Assembly: GCA_965216915.1 (NCBI GenBank)
Contig: CBDCGS010000011.1
Span: 496,001-560,000 of the forward strand
DNA from: CBDCGS01 sp965216915
Lineage (GTDB): Bacteria > Pseudomonadota > Alphaproteobacteria > UBA828
Direction of reading: 5' to 3'
Length of the DNA stretch: 64,000 bases
Part shown: positions 50,717 to 59,553 of the stretch, one piece after another
Layout: the number at the start of each line of letters is the position of its first letter
How positions within the stretch are numbered: the stretch's first letter is position 1
Notes under the pieces: generated by a model
Database searches by the model: none
The model's input: only the letters and a program-made list of their open reading frames with translations
Told to the model about the DNA's origin: nothing
Translations under genes and position numbers: made by a program

Positions 50717-52282
50717 ATGGCACGCGGCCCGGAGCTGCCATCAGTCCGTCAGCTGGGTGAGATCGCGGCGGATTTCGGCCTCGATCTGACCGACGACGAA
50801 CTCGGTCTTCAGCGCGATGCGATGCGGGGTGCACTCGCGAGCCTGCGCCGGATCGATGATCTCACGGAGGAGCGTCCGCGCGTCAAATACCCGCGCACCC
50901 CGGGTTATCGGCCGGAACCGGAGGACAACCCCTACAACGCCTGGTACTGGCGCACCGATATTGAAGGCGCCTCAGAGGGCATTCTCGCCGGGTTCGATAT
51001 CGGGGTGAAGGACGTGGTGTCCGTCGCGGGCGTGCCGATGATGAACGGCGCGCGCGTGATCGAAGGCTTGGTGCCGACGGTCGATGCCACCATCGTCACG
51101 CGCATCTTGGACGCGGGCGGGCGGATCGTCGGCAAGACCGCCTGCTCGGATTTTTCGTTCTCGGGCGGCGGGCACACCAGCGGCTACGGGCCGGTCCGCA
51201 ATCCGCGCAAGCCCAGCCATGCGCCGGGCGGCTCCTCGAAAGGGAGCGGCGCCGCGCTCGCGGCCGGCGATGTGCCCATGGCCATCGGCGGGGATCAGGG
51301 CGGCTCGATCCGCATTCCGGCATCTTGGTGCGGCGTGGTTGGCCACAAGGCGACCTACGGGCTCGTCCCCTACACGGGCTGCATGATGATCGAGATGACG
51401 CTCGACCACATCGGCCCGATGGCCGGCACCGTGGAGAACGTCGCGCGGCTTCTCACCGCGATCGCCGGCCCCGACCCCTTGGATCCGCGCCAGCGCGGCG
51501 TCATCCCCGAGGACTATGTGCGGGACTACATGCCCGCGATCGGCGCAGGCTGCGAGGGGCTTCGCGTCGGGGTGCTGCGCGAGGGCTTCGGCCAGACGGA
51601 CGAGAGCTTCGGTGCGCTCGCCCTGCCGGGCAGCGATCCGGCGGTCGATGCCAAGGTGGAAGCGGCGGTTCAGCGCCTGGAAGCGGCCGGCGCAAAGGTC
51701 GCGGACGTGTCGGTGCCCATGCACTTCGACGGCCTTGCGATCTGGTTCGCGGTTGCGGCCGAAGGAGCGACCGAGTTCATGATCAAGGGCTACGGCGCTG
51801 GCACCAATTGGTCGGGCTACTACGATGTTCCGCAGATCGAGCACATGGCGAAGAGCTACCGCACGCGCCCGAACGATCTGCCGCTCACCGTCAAGAACGT
51901 CCTTCTGCTCGGTGAGTATCTAAAACGCAACTATTTTGGTCGGTACTATGCGAAGGCGCAAAACCTGAAGGGCAAGCTCACGCGGGCCTATGACGCGGTT
52001 CTCGATTCCGTCGACGTCTTGGTGTTGCCGACCATTCCGCATCTTCCCGGTGAGATCCCGGGCTATGACGCTGATTTCGGCGAGTACATGTTCCGCGCGC
52101 TCAACATGCTCAACAACACGCCGCAGTTCAATTTGACCGGACACCCCGCGATCAGCGTCCCATGCGGCGCCTCCGACGACTTGCCGGTTGGCTTCCAGGT
52201 GGTGGGCCGGCATTTCGACGACCTCACCGTGCTGCGTGTGGCCGATGCCGTGGAGAAGAGCGGCGACTGGCGCTCGCTATGA
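50717..52282 (+). CDS. Amidase signature enzyme (enantioselective-amidase-like)
   Basis: 521 aa, matching the Rhodococcus-type enantioselective amidase in length and motifs. Catalytic Lys in IGVKDVVSVAG (~98), the cis-Ser region PGGSSKGSGAALAAG and the nucleophile Ser in GGDQGGSIRIPASWCG (~190). It has an N-terminal helical extension typical of that group. It would hydrolyse amides, but the natural substrate is unknown. AAGGGGG lies before the ATG. The next gene, a response regulator, starts 45 bp later. Confidence 0.92.
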   Translation: MARGPELPSVRQLGEIAADFGLDLTDDELGLQRDAMRGALASLRRIDDLTEERPRVKYPRTPGYRPEPEDNPYNAWYWRTDIEGASEGILAGFDIGVKDVVSVAGVPMMNGARVIEGLVPTVDATIVTRILDAGGRIVGKTACSDFSFSGGGHTSGYGPVRNPRKPSHAPGGSSKGSGAALAAGDVPMAIGGDQGGSIRIPASWCGVVGHKATYGLVPYTGCMMIEMTLDHIGPMAGTVENVARLLTAIAGPDPLDPRQRGVIPEDYVRDYMPAIGAGCEGLRVGVLREGFGQTDESFGALALPGSDPAVDAKVEAAVQRLEAAGAKVADVSVPMHFDGLAIWFAVAAEGATEFMIKGYGAGTNWSGYYDVPQIEHMAKSYRTRPNDLPLTVKNVLLLGEYLKRNYFGRYYAKAQNLKGKLTRAYDAVLDSVDVLVLPTIPHLPGEIPGYDADFGEYMFRALNMLNNTPQFNLTGHPAISVPCGASDDLPVGFQVVGRHFDDLTVLRVADAVEKSGDWRSL

Positions 52283-52327
52283 GGGTGGGCGCGAGCAACG
52301 CCGCCCGGATGGCATAGCCGGGGCCGC

Positions 52328-53059
52328 ATGAGCGATCGCTTCGAGATCATCGTCGTCGACGATGAGCGGGAAATCCGAGACATGGTCGGCGAGTATCTGC
52401 GCGACCAGGGCTTCTCGGTGAGAACCGCCAACGGCGGTGGCGAGCTGCGTTCCTGCATCGAGGAGAAGACCGCCGATCTCGTGCTGCTCGATGTCCGCAT
52501 GCCGGGCGAGGACGGGCTGACGCTCGCGCGCTATCTGCGCGAGCACACGGACGCCGCGATCGTCATGCTGACGGCCGCGGGCGAGGTGACCGAACGCATT
52601 GTCGGGCTCGAGATGGGCGCCGATGACTACATAGCGAAACCGTTCAACCTGCGCGAACTCCTCGCGCGCATCAAAGCAGTGCTGCGTCGCTCAGGCAAAG
52701 CGGACGCAGAGCCTCCCCGCGAAGAACAAGCGGGTGGCGGCGCCAACGAGGTCCGGTTTGGCGAATGCGTGCTGCGGCTTGATTCGCACAAGCTCGTGCA
52801 GCGCGATGGTGAGGAGCTCACGCTCACCTCGATGGAGTTCGACCTTCTCGAGACCTTCGCGCGCAACCCGAACCGGGTGCTGAGCCGCGACCAGCTGCTC
52901 GACCTTGCCCACAACCGCGACTGGGAGCCCTTCGACCGCAGCATCGACATCCGCATTTCACGCATCCGGCGCAAGATCGAGAAAGACCCTAAGACGCCGC
53001 GCATCATCAAGACGGTGCGCGGCGCGGGCTACATGTTCGTGCCGGACGGAGACGCCTGA
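52328..53059 (+). CDS. OmpR-type response regulator
   Basis: 243 aa. Receiver domain (1-120) with VVDDERE, phospho-acceptor Asp in LVLLDVRMPG, MLTAAG and AKPF. It is followed by a winged-helix output domain (TSMEFDLLETFARNPNRVLSR, RKIEKDPKTPRII, VRGAGYMF). The 3' end overlaps the kinase gene as ATGA, marking it as the partner. Targets unknown; the flanking amidase genes are the obvious candidates. Confidence 0.93.
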   Translation: MSDRFEIIVVDDEREIRDMVGEYLRDQGFSVRTANGGGELRSCIEEKTADLVLLDVRMPGEDGLTLARYLREHTDAAIVMLTAAGEVTERIVGLEMGADDYIAKPFNLRELLARIKAVLRRSGKADAEPPREEQAGGGANEVRFGECVLRLDSHKLVQRDGEELTLTSMEFDLLETFARNPNRVLSRDQLLDLAHNRDWEPFDRSIDIRISRIRRKIEKDPKTPRIIKTVRGAGYMFVPDGDA

Positions 53060-55002
53060 TGAGCGAGCCCGCCGGCGGACGCGAACCGCACGGGGCGGTC
53101 GCGCCGACGACCATCGGCGAGGCGCACTTCGAGGGTCTTCTCGACGGCATCCCCGAGCGTGTGGCCTACCTCGATCTCGACCTCAACTATCTCTATGTGA
53201 ACGAAGCATACGCGCACTTCATGAAGCGGCCGAAGTCCGAGATCATCGGGCGAAACCTGGCCGAGATTCGCGGCGCAGAGGCGACCGCGATGGTGCGCGA
53301 CCACGTCACCCGCACCCTGGCCGGCGAACAGGTGCGCTGGGAAGGCTGGCACAGCTACACGACCGGCACGCAACGCTTCATCGAGCGCTATTACAGCGTG
53401 CACCGCAACGCCAGTGGCACGCCTGAGGGCTTTCGCATCTTCGTGCGTGACCTCACCGAGCTGAAACAGGCGGAACAGTCGCTCCGGGAAAGCGAGCAGC
53501 GGTTTCGCGCAATCGCGGCGGCCCACCCGGTGCCCCTGATCATCACGCGCATCAGCGATGGGCGTGTGCTTTTCGCAAACAGCCCATTCCTAAAGCTCAT
53601 CGGCGCAAAGCCGGACACGCTCACCGGGCGGCCAAGCGCCACGCTCTTCGCCGACAGCGAGCGCGGCAATCTCTTTGCCAGCGGTTTTCAGGAGGGGAGT
53701 TTTCCGGACGGTCTCGAAGTGCAGATGACCAAGACCGACGGCACCATCTTTTGGGCCTCGCTGACGGCGCGGCGCATCGCGTTCGACAGCGAGCAGGCGG
53801 TCGTGACGAGCGTTGTCGACCTGACCGAGCGGCGCAACGCAGAGCAGGAAATCGCGCGCCAGCGGGAGGCGCTGCACCAAAGCGAGAAGCTGAGCGCGCT
53901 CGGCTCGCTCCTATCCAACGTGGCGCATGAGCTGAACAACCCGCTGTCGGTCGTGCTCGGCCACTCGCAAATTCTCGCGGAATCGGACCATGGCGCGCCG
54001 GTCACCGAGCGCGCGGCGAAGATTCAGAGCGCGGCGAAGCGCTGCGCCGGGATTGTCCGCACCTTCTTGAGCCTGGCACGCAACGAGGAATCGCTGCAGC
54101 GGCCGGTCTCGCTCAACGAAATCGTCGGCAACGCGCTGACCTTGATGGATTACGGCCTGCGCACGGCGGGGATCGAGGTGGTCACGGATCTTGCCGACGA
54201 CCTGCCTGAAACCAGCGCCGATGCGGATCAGATCCCGTTGGTCGCGACAAACCTGCTCCTCAACGCCCAGCAAGCGCTGCAAGATTTCCCCGAGCCGCGC
54301 AAGCTTTGGATCAAGACCGATGTCGATGAAAGCCGCACCAATGTGCGCCTCACGGTGGCCGACAACGGCCCCGGCGTACCGGCCGACATGCGCGAGCGGA
54401 TCTTCGAGCAATTCGTGACCAGCAAGCCCCACGGCCGCGGCACCGGCGTCGGCCTCGCGGTTTCCCAATCGATCCTGTCGGCGCATGAGGGGAAGATCAC
54501 CGTCACGGACACGCCGGGCGGCGGCGCGACGTTTGTCGTAAGCCTCCCCATCGTCGCGGCCACGGGGGTGGCGCTGCCGCGCCGGGCAGAGCCGGATGAG
54601 ATCATGCCGCCCTCGGTCGGCCACGGTCAGGCGCTGCTCATCGTCGAGGACGAGCCCGACGTCTCGGACATGCTCGCCGAGATGCTCACGCCCGACGGCT
54701 TCGACGTCTATGTCGCCGAGAGCGGCCGCGCCGCCGTTAGACTGCTCGGTGACCGCGATTTCGGCATCATCATCAGTGACCTGCGCATGCCCGACATGGA
54801 TGGGCCCGCGCTCTTTCGCTGGATCCAGAAAGAACGGCCCCATCTGGTCGACGGCGTCATCTTCGTCACCGGCGACATGCTCAGCGCCGCCTCCCGGCAA
54901 TTTCTCGACACGGCATCTCGTCCCCATCTCGAGAAACCGCTGAACCCGGCCGATGTGCGCCGCGCCGTCGGGCGCATCGTCCAAAGCGACGCCGAGCTAT
55001 GA
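53059..55002 (+). CDS. Hybrid histidine kinase with two PAS domains
   Basis: 647 aa, apparently soluble. PAS domains at ~25-140 (ERVAYLDLDLNYLYVNEA) and ~150-265, each followed by a PAC-like segment. HisKA with NVAHELNNPLSVVLGHSQI (~292), HATPase_c with NLLLNAQQAL, VADNGPGVP and GTGVGLAVS, and a C-terminal receiver domain (~525-640, Asp in IIISDLRMPDMDG, Lys in LEKPL). It starts within the response-regulator stop. The extra receiver suggests a phosphorelay or phosphate sink. Confidence 0.93.
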   Translation: MSEPAGGREPHGAVAPTTIGEAHFEGLLDGIPERVAYLDLDLNYLYVNEAYAHFMKRPKSEIIGRNLAEIRGAEATAMVRDHVTRTLAGEQVRWEGWHSYTTGTQRFIERYYSVHRNASGTPEGFRIFVRDLTELKQAEQSLRESEQRFRAIAAAHPVPLIITRISDGRVLFANSPFLKLIGAKPDTLTGRPSATLFADSERGNLFASGFQEGSFPDGLEVQMTKTDGTIFWASLTARRIAFDSEQAVVTSVVDLTERRNAEQEIARQREALHQSEKLSALGSLLSNVAHELNNPLSVVLGHSQILAESDHGAPVTERAAKIQSAAKRCAGIVRTFLSLARNEESLQRPVSLNEIVGNALTLMDYGLRTAGIEVVTDLADDLPETSADADQIPLVATNLLLNAQQALQDFPEPRKLWIKTDVDESRTNVRLTVADNGPGVPADMRERIFEQFVTSKPHGRGTGVGLAVSQSILSAHEGKITVTDTPGGGATFVVSLPIVAATGVALPRRAEPDEIMPPSVGHGQALLIVEDEPDVSDMLAEMLTPDGFDVYVAESGRAAVRLLGDRDFGIIISDLRMPDMDGPALFRWIQKERPHLVDGVIFVTGDMLSAASRQFLDTASRPHLEKPLNPADVRRAVGRIVQSDAEL

Positions 55003-55069
55003 GGGCAAATACGCACCCCGACCCCCGCCGTTCGCGAGCGGCGTTCTCTTAGGCCAGCCGTCGGGGTCC

Positions 55070-56500
55070 ATGGCCGAATTCGCCGAATACACGCACCACG
55101 ACGCGGTCGGTCTCGCCGACCTGATCGCGCGGCGCGAGGTCTCCGTGCGGGAGGTTGTCGAGGCTGCACGCGAGCGGATCGCCCTGCTCAACACACGTCT
55201 CTCCGCGGTTGTCTCTCACATGGACGAAGAAGCCGAGCGCCTCGTGACCGCACATGCTGCCGGACCGTTCGCGGGCGTCCCCTTCCTCCTCAAGGATCTC
55301 GGCCTTCTTTATGCCGGCCACACGTTGACCAATGGGAGCCGCTTCTGGCGCGACTTCGTGCCGGATCATCACAGCACGCTGACCGAGCGCTACCTGGCCG
55401 CGGGTTTGGTGGTTCTGGGCAAGACGAACACACCGGAGCTCGGGCTCGCCGCCGAGACCGCATCCGTGGCGCTCGGAGCCTGCCACAATCCCTGGGCGCC
55501 CGCGCGCAGCGCCGGCGGCTCGAGCGGTGGCGCGGCCGCGGCCGTGGCCGCGCGTATGGTGCCGATGGCCCATGCCAGCGACGGCGGCGGCTCGATCCGG
55601 ATTCCGTCGGCGAACTGCGGCGTCTTCGGGTTGAAGCCGACGCGCGCCCGCAACCCTATCGGCCCCGATGTCGGGGAAGGCTGGAGCGGTCTTGCAACGC
55701 ATCACTGCATCAGCATCAGCGTGCGGGATAGCGCGGCGCTCCTCGATGCAACCCAGGGCGCGGCCCCCGGGGACCCTTACTGGGCCCCGCCACCCTCGCG
55801 CCCGTTCGCCGAAGAGGTGACGCGGGATCCGGGCATGCTGCGCATCGGTTTGATCCGGCAGGCCCCAAGCGGCACGCCGGTCGATCCCGCTTGCCTAGCG
55901 GCTGTCGACGAAGCGGCAAGGCTCTGCGAATCGCTCGGTCATCGGGTCGAGGAGGCGCGCTTCGCCATCGATTGGGACGCGCTCGTCGAGGGCCTGCTCA
56001 CGATCGTCAGTTGCAATACGGGCCACGCTCTGGAACTGCGCGCCGCCGCACGCGGTCGCGCGGCCCGCCCCGATGACGTCGAGGCGGTGACCTGGCAATT
56101 CGCGGAGCGCGGAAAGAGGCTCGGCGGAACCGCCTACCCCGCGGCGTTGCTGGCGATGCATACGGTGGGGCGCCAGGTCGCAGACACGTTCATGCATCAT
56201 GATGTGATCTTGTCGCCGACCCTCGCCGAGCCGCCCCTGCCCCTCAACACGCTCGACATGATGAGCGACGACCTCGACGCCTATAACGAACGCACGATGC
56301 AGGCGATCCCGTTCACCGGGATCTACAATGTGTCCGGTTGCCCGGCGATGTCGGTCCCCCTGATCTGGAGCGGCGATGGCTTGCCGATTGGGATCCAGTT
56401 CGGCGCGTCGTTCGGCCGCGAGGACACGTTGATCCGCCTTGCCGGGCAGCTTGAGCGCGCGCGCCCCTGGGCCAGACGCGTGCCGCCAATGGCGCGCTAG
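55070..56500 (+). CDS. Amidase signature enzyme, NylA-like
   Basis: 476 aa. Catalytic Lys in VPFLLKDLGLLY, Ser region AGGSSGGAAAAVAA and nucleophile Ser in DGGGSIRIPSANCG. The following FGLKPTRARNPIGPDVGEGW resembles 6-aminohexanoate cyclic dimer hydrolase (NylA), which opens a nylon-oligomer cyclic amide; activity on related amides is equally possible. ATG at 55070 is chosen over an upstream frame that overlaps the kinase. It is 67 bp after the kinase stop, so amidase-regulator-kinase-amidase may form one unit. Confidence 0.9.
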   Translation: MAEFAEYTHHDAVGLADLIARREVSVREVVEAARERIALLNTRLSAVVSHMDEEAERLVTAHAAGPFAGVPFLLKDLGLLYAGHTLTNGSRFWRDFVPDHHSTLTERYLAAGLVVLGKTNTPELGLAAETASVALGACHNPWAPARSAGGSSGGAAAAVAARMVPMAHASDGGGSIRIPSANCGVFGLKPTRARNPIGPDVGEGWSGLATHHCISISVRDSAALLDATQGAAPGDPYWAPPPSRPFAEEVTRDPGMLRIGLIRQAPSGTPVDPACLAAVDEAARLCESLGHRVEEARFAIDWDALVEGLLTIVSCNTGHALELRAAARGRAARPDDVEAVTWQFAERGKRLGGTAYPAALLAMHTVGRQVADTFMHHDVILSPTLAEPPLPLNTLDMMSDDLDAYNERTMQAIPFTGIYNVSGCPAMSVPLIWSGDGLPIGIQFGASFGREDTLIRLAGQLERARPWARRVPPMAR

Positions 56501-56537
56501 ACCGGATGGGCCAGGGTCTTCGTCCGAGCGGCCACGC

Positions 56538-57761
56538 TCACACGATGTCGCCGAGCGCGATCACCACGAACTTCAGGTAACCCGATTCAGGCAGCATCGC
56601 GTGCACCGGATGGTCGGGGCCGGCGCTTGCCTCCCGGATGATCCGCCCCTGGCGCCCGTCATCGCGGATTCCACGCGCGGCGGCTTCGCGAAATGCCTCC
56701 GGTGCGATGGAATGAGAGCAGGAGGCGAGCGCCAGAAAGCCGCGCGGCGCGACCAGGCGCGCGGCGAGGCGTGCGAGCTTCCGATAGCCGCGGAGCGCTT
56801 GCTTGGCCTCCTTTCGGCTCTTCGCAAAGGCCGGCGGATCGGCGACCACGACATCGAAGCGCTGCGTCTCCTGGGCCAGCGCCTCGAGCGCGCTGAACCC
56901 GTCCGCACGCTCGAACCGACAGGGCGCCGCCGGCCCCAACCGCCGCGCGGCGGCCTCGGCAAGCGCAACCGCCGCCGCCGACCGCTCGACCCCGACGACG
57001 GCGCGCGCCCCGGCCGCTGCGGCGAGGAGCGCAAATCCACCAGTGTGACAATAGACATCCAGCAAATCTCGTCCGCGCGCGAGGGTCGCGACGAAGCGCC
57101 GGTTGTCGCGTTGGTCGAAGAACCAGCCGGTCTTTTGACCGGCGACCACGTCGGCGAACATGGAGACGCCGTCCTCGACGACGGTGAGCGGTGTTGCGAC
57201 CGCGCCTTCGACGATCGCCGGCTCGCTCTCGAGGCCCTCGAGCGTGCGCCCGCGGCCATCCCGACGGAACACGAGCCCCCGCGGTGCGAGCGTCTCGGCG
57301 AGCGCATCGCGCAGACGGTCGACCATGGCTTCGGCGCCGGCCGAATTGATCTGGCACACCACGACGTCACCGTAGCGATCGATTGCGACACCCGGCAGGC
57401 CGTCGGCCTCCGCATGCACCAAGCGATAATACGGGTCCTCGTAGAGGGCGGCGCGGAGCGCCAATGCGTCCGCAATCCGCGCGCCGATGAAACCCGCGTC
57501 GATGGAGGTCGCCGCATTACGGCTCAGCAGCCGGGCCGCGATCAGGGCGTGTGGATTGAACGTTGCGACGCCGAGCTGCTCGCCGCCCGCATCGACCACG
57601 GTCACGAGCGTGCCCGGCGACAGAGACCGCGCATCACCCTCCATCACGATCTCGTTCGAGTAGATCCAAGGATGGCCGCGGCGAAGCCGCGCGCTACGCC
57701 CCTTGATGAGGTGTATCGCCGGGCGGGCGGACGGCACGTCCGGCTCAAAGGCACTGACCAC
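56538..57761 (-). CDS. RlmI-like class I SAM-dependent RNA methyltransferase
   Basis: 407 aa. N-terminal PUA domain (GRSARLRRGHPWIYSNEI) and a Rossmann methyltransferase domain with LLDVYCHTGGFALLAA and the catalytic motif VVVADPPAFAKSRKE. RlmI methylates C5 of a cytosine in 23S rRNA; the PP-x-F-type motif fits 5-methylcytosine or N2-guanine families. It also matches the DUF on the middle region (FADVVAGQKTGWFFDQRDNR). Start is GTG at 57761. It is the last gene of a minus-strand run with gamma-glutamyltransferase, 30 bp after it. Confidence 0.88.
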   Translation of the reverse strand: MVSAFEPDVPSARPAIHLIKGRSARLRRGHPWIYSNEIVMEGDARSLSPGTLVTVVDAGGEQLGVATFNPHALIAARLLSRNAATSIDAGFIGARIADALALRAALYEDPYYRLVHAEADGLPGVAIDRYGDVVVCQINSAGAEAMVDRLRDALAETLAPRGLVFRRDGRGRTLEGLESEPAIVEGAVATPLTVVEDGVSMFADVVAGQKTGWFFDQRDNRRFVATLARGRDLLDVYCHTGGFALLAAAAGARAVVGVERSAAAVALAEAAARRLGPAAPCRFERADGFSALEALAQETQRFDVVVADPPAFAKSRKEAKQALRGYRKLARLAARLVAPRGFLALASCSHSIAPEAFREAAARGIRDDGRQGRIIREASAGPDHPVHAMLPESGYLKFVVIALGDIV

Positions 57762-57791
57762 GAGATTAAAGCTCCAGCGGGTCGCGCCGGC

Positions 57792-59534
57792 TCAGAAGCC
57801 GAGCGCGACCCCTTCGCGACGTGGATCGGCGCCGCCCTCGAGACGCCCCTCCGTCACACGGATGGCGTGCAGACCGCTGGTGAGCCGGCGAACGATGACC
57901 GCGTGGCCGAGCGCCTCCAGCTGCGGCTGCAAGGCCGCGAGCGGCGTGTCGGCTTCGAGCTCGGTCGGGCCGTTCCGGTTGACGTGACGCGGCAGGCTCA
58001 GCGCGGCTTGCGCGTCGAGATCCCAGTCAAGCATGGCAATGATCGACTGGGTGACAAAGCCGATGATACGTGAGCCGCCGGGCGAGCCGATCACCGCGTA
58101 GAGCTTGCCGTCCTGATCGAAGATCACCGTCGGCGACATCGACGAGCGCGGCCGCTTGCCGCCCTCGACGCGGTTTGCGATGGCCTGCCCGTTGTCGGAC
58201 GCCGCGAAGGAAAAATCGGTGAGCTGGTTGTTGAGCAAGAAGCCGCGCACCATCAGGCGCGAGCCGAAGGGACGCTCCACGCTTGTCGTGAACGAAACCG
58301 CGTTTCCGCGCGCATCGACCACCGAGATGTGACTGGTCGACGGAAGCTCCGGAGAGAGACCGTCGGCGCTGGCATGCGCGGTCGTGCCCGGCGGAAAGCC
58401 GGGGATCGCCTCGTCCATCGCGCGGTCCGCCGCGATCAATGCCGAGCGCGACGCCAAATAATCGGGCGCGAGCAAGCCCGCGACGGGAACCCGCACGAAA
58501 TCCTCGTCCGCCATGTAGCGATTGCGGTCGGCGAAGGCGAGCCGGCTTGCCTCCGAGATCAGGTGCACGGCCTCCACGCTGCCGGGCGCCAGTGCAGCCA
58601 GGTCGAAGCGCTTGAGAAGGCCGAGGATCTGCAGCGTCGTCAGCCCGCCCGAGCTCGGCGGGCCCATGCCGCAGACCAGATAGCCGCGGTAATTGAGGCA
58701 GACGGGATGGCGCTCACGCGGCTGATAGGTGTCGAGGTCGACGGGTCCGAGCAGCCCCGGATTGTTCGGCGCATCGCGCACGGCGGCAACGATGTCGCGG
58801 GCGATCGGGCCCTCGTGCAGCGCATCGGAACCCTCGCGGGCGATCGCGCGCAGGGTCTGCGCATAATCCGGGTTGCTCAGGCGCTCTCCGGCCTGCTGCG
58901 GGGTGCCGTCGTCGCGAAAGAAATAGGCGCGCGCGGCCGGATATTCGGCGAGATCGGGCGTCGCCTCGATCATCCGGGCCATGCGGGGGGAGATCGTGAA
59001 GCCCTTGTCCGCCAGGGCGATCGCGGGCTCGAAAAGGCGCGCCCAGGGGCTGCGGCCATGAAGGCGATGGACGCGCTCCAGCATGCGGACGACGCTCGGC
59101 GTGCCGACCGGCAGGCCGCCGACCGCGGCGTCGGTCCAGCCGCGCGGCGTGCCGTCGGCGCCGATGAAGAGGTCTTCCGAGGCCAGCACCGGCGCCGTCT
59201 CACGGCCGTCGAAGCTTTGCAGCGTGTCGCGCTCGGCGTCGTAGTAGAGGAGGAAGCCACCGCCCCCGATCCCAGACGATTGCGGCTCGACAAGGCCGAG
59301 CACCATCTGCGCCGCGATCGCCGCGTCGATGGCGCCGCCGCCCTGCCGCAGCACCGCGAGCCCAACCTCGGTCGCGAGCGGGTTGGCGGCCGCGATCATC
59401 GCGGTCGCGGCGCGTGCCGGCGCGGCCGGGGCGGTCTCAACCGCGGCGTCTGTTGCTGCGGCCGGCACGCTCAGGCAAAGCGAGAGCGCGACCGCGAGGG
59501 TCGTTAGGGTGCAGCGCGCGCTCGAGATGCTCAA
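57792..59534 (-). CDS. ggt: Gamma-glutamyltransferase, exported
   Basis: 580 aa with a signal peptide (core TLAVALSLCLSVPAAA). It contains SSGIGGGGFLLYY, the substrate/oxyanion segment GPPSSGGLTTLQI, and the autoproteolysis and nucleophile Thr in LPSTSHISVVDARGNAVS (~398), aligning with the TTHYSVVD motif of E. coli GGT. It transfers or hydrolyses gamma-glutamyl groups from glutathione and peptides in the periplasm. Translation starts at TTG. The 19-bp gap to the lipoprotein gene upstream suggests cotranscription. Confidence 0.92.
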   Translation of the reverse strand: MSISSARCTLTTLAVALSLCLSVPAAATDAAVETAPAAPARAATAMIAAANPLATEVGLAVLRQGGGAIDAAIAAQMVLGLVEPQSSGIGGGGFLLYYDAERDTLQSFDGRETAPVLASEDLFIGADGTPRGWTDAAVGGLPVGTPSVVRMLERVHRLHGRSPWARLFEPAIALADKGFTISPRMARMIEATPDLAEYPAARAYFFRDDGTPQQAGERLSNPDYAQTLRAIAREGSDALHEGPIARDIVAAVRDAPNNPGLLGPVDLDTYQPRERHPVCLNYRGYLVCGMGPPSSGGLTTLQILGLLKRFDLAALAPGSVEAVHLISEASRLAFADRNRYMADEDFVRVPVAGLLAPDYLASRSALIAADRAMDEAIPGFPPGTTAHASADGLSPELPSTSHISVVDARGNAVSFTTSVERPFGSRLMVRGFLLNNQLTDFSFAASDNGQAIANRVEGGKRPRSSMSPTVIFDQDGKLYAVIGSPGGSRIIGFVTQSIIAMLDWDLDAQAALSLPRHVNRNGPTELEADTPLAALQPQLEALGHAVIVRRLTSGLHAIRVTEGRLEGGADPRREGVALGF

Positions 59535-59553
59535 CGGAGCGAGGCTCCGCGCC

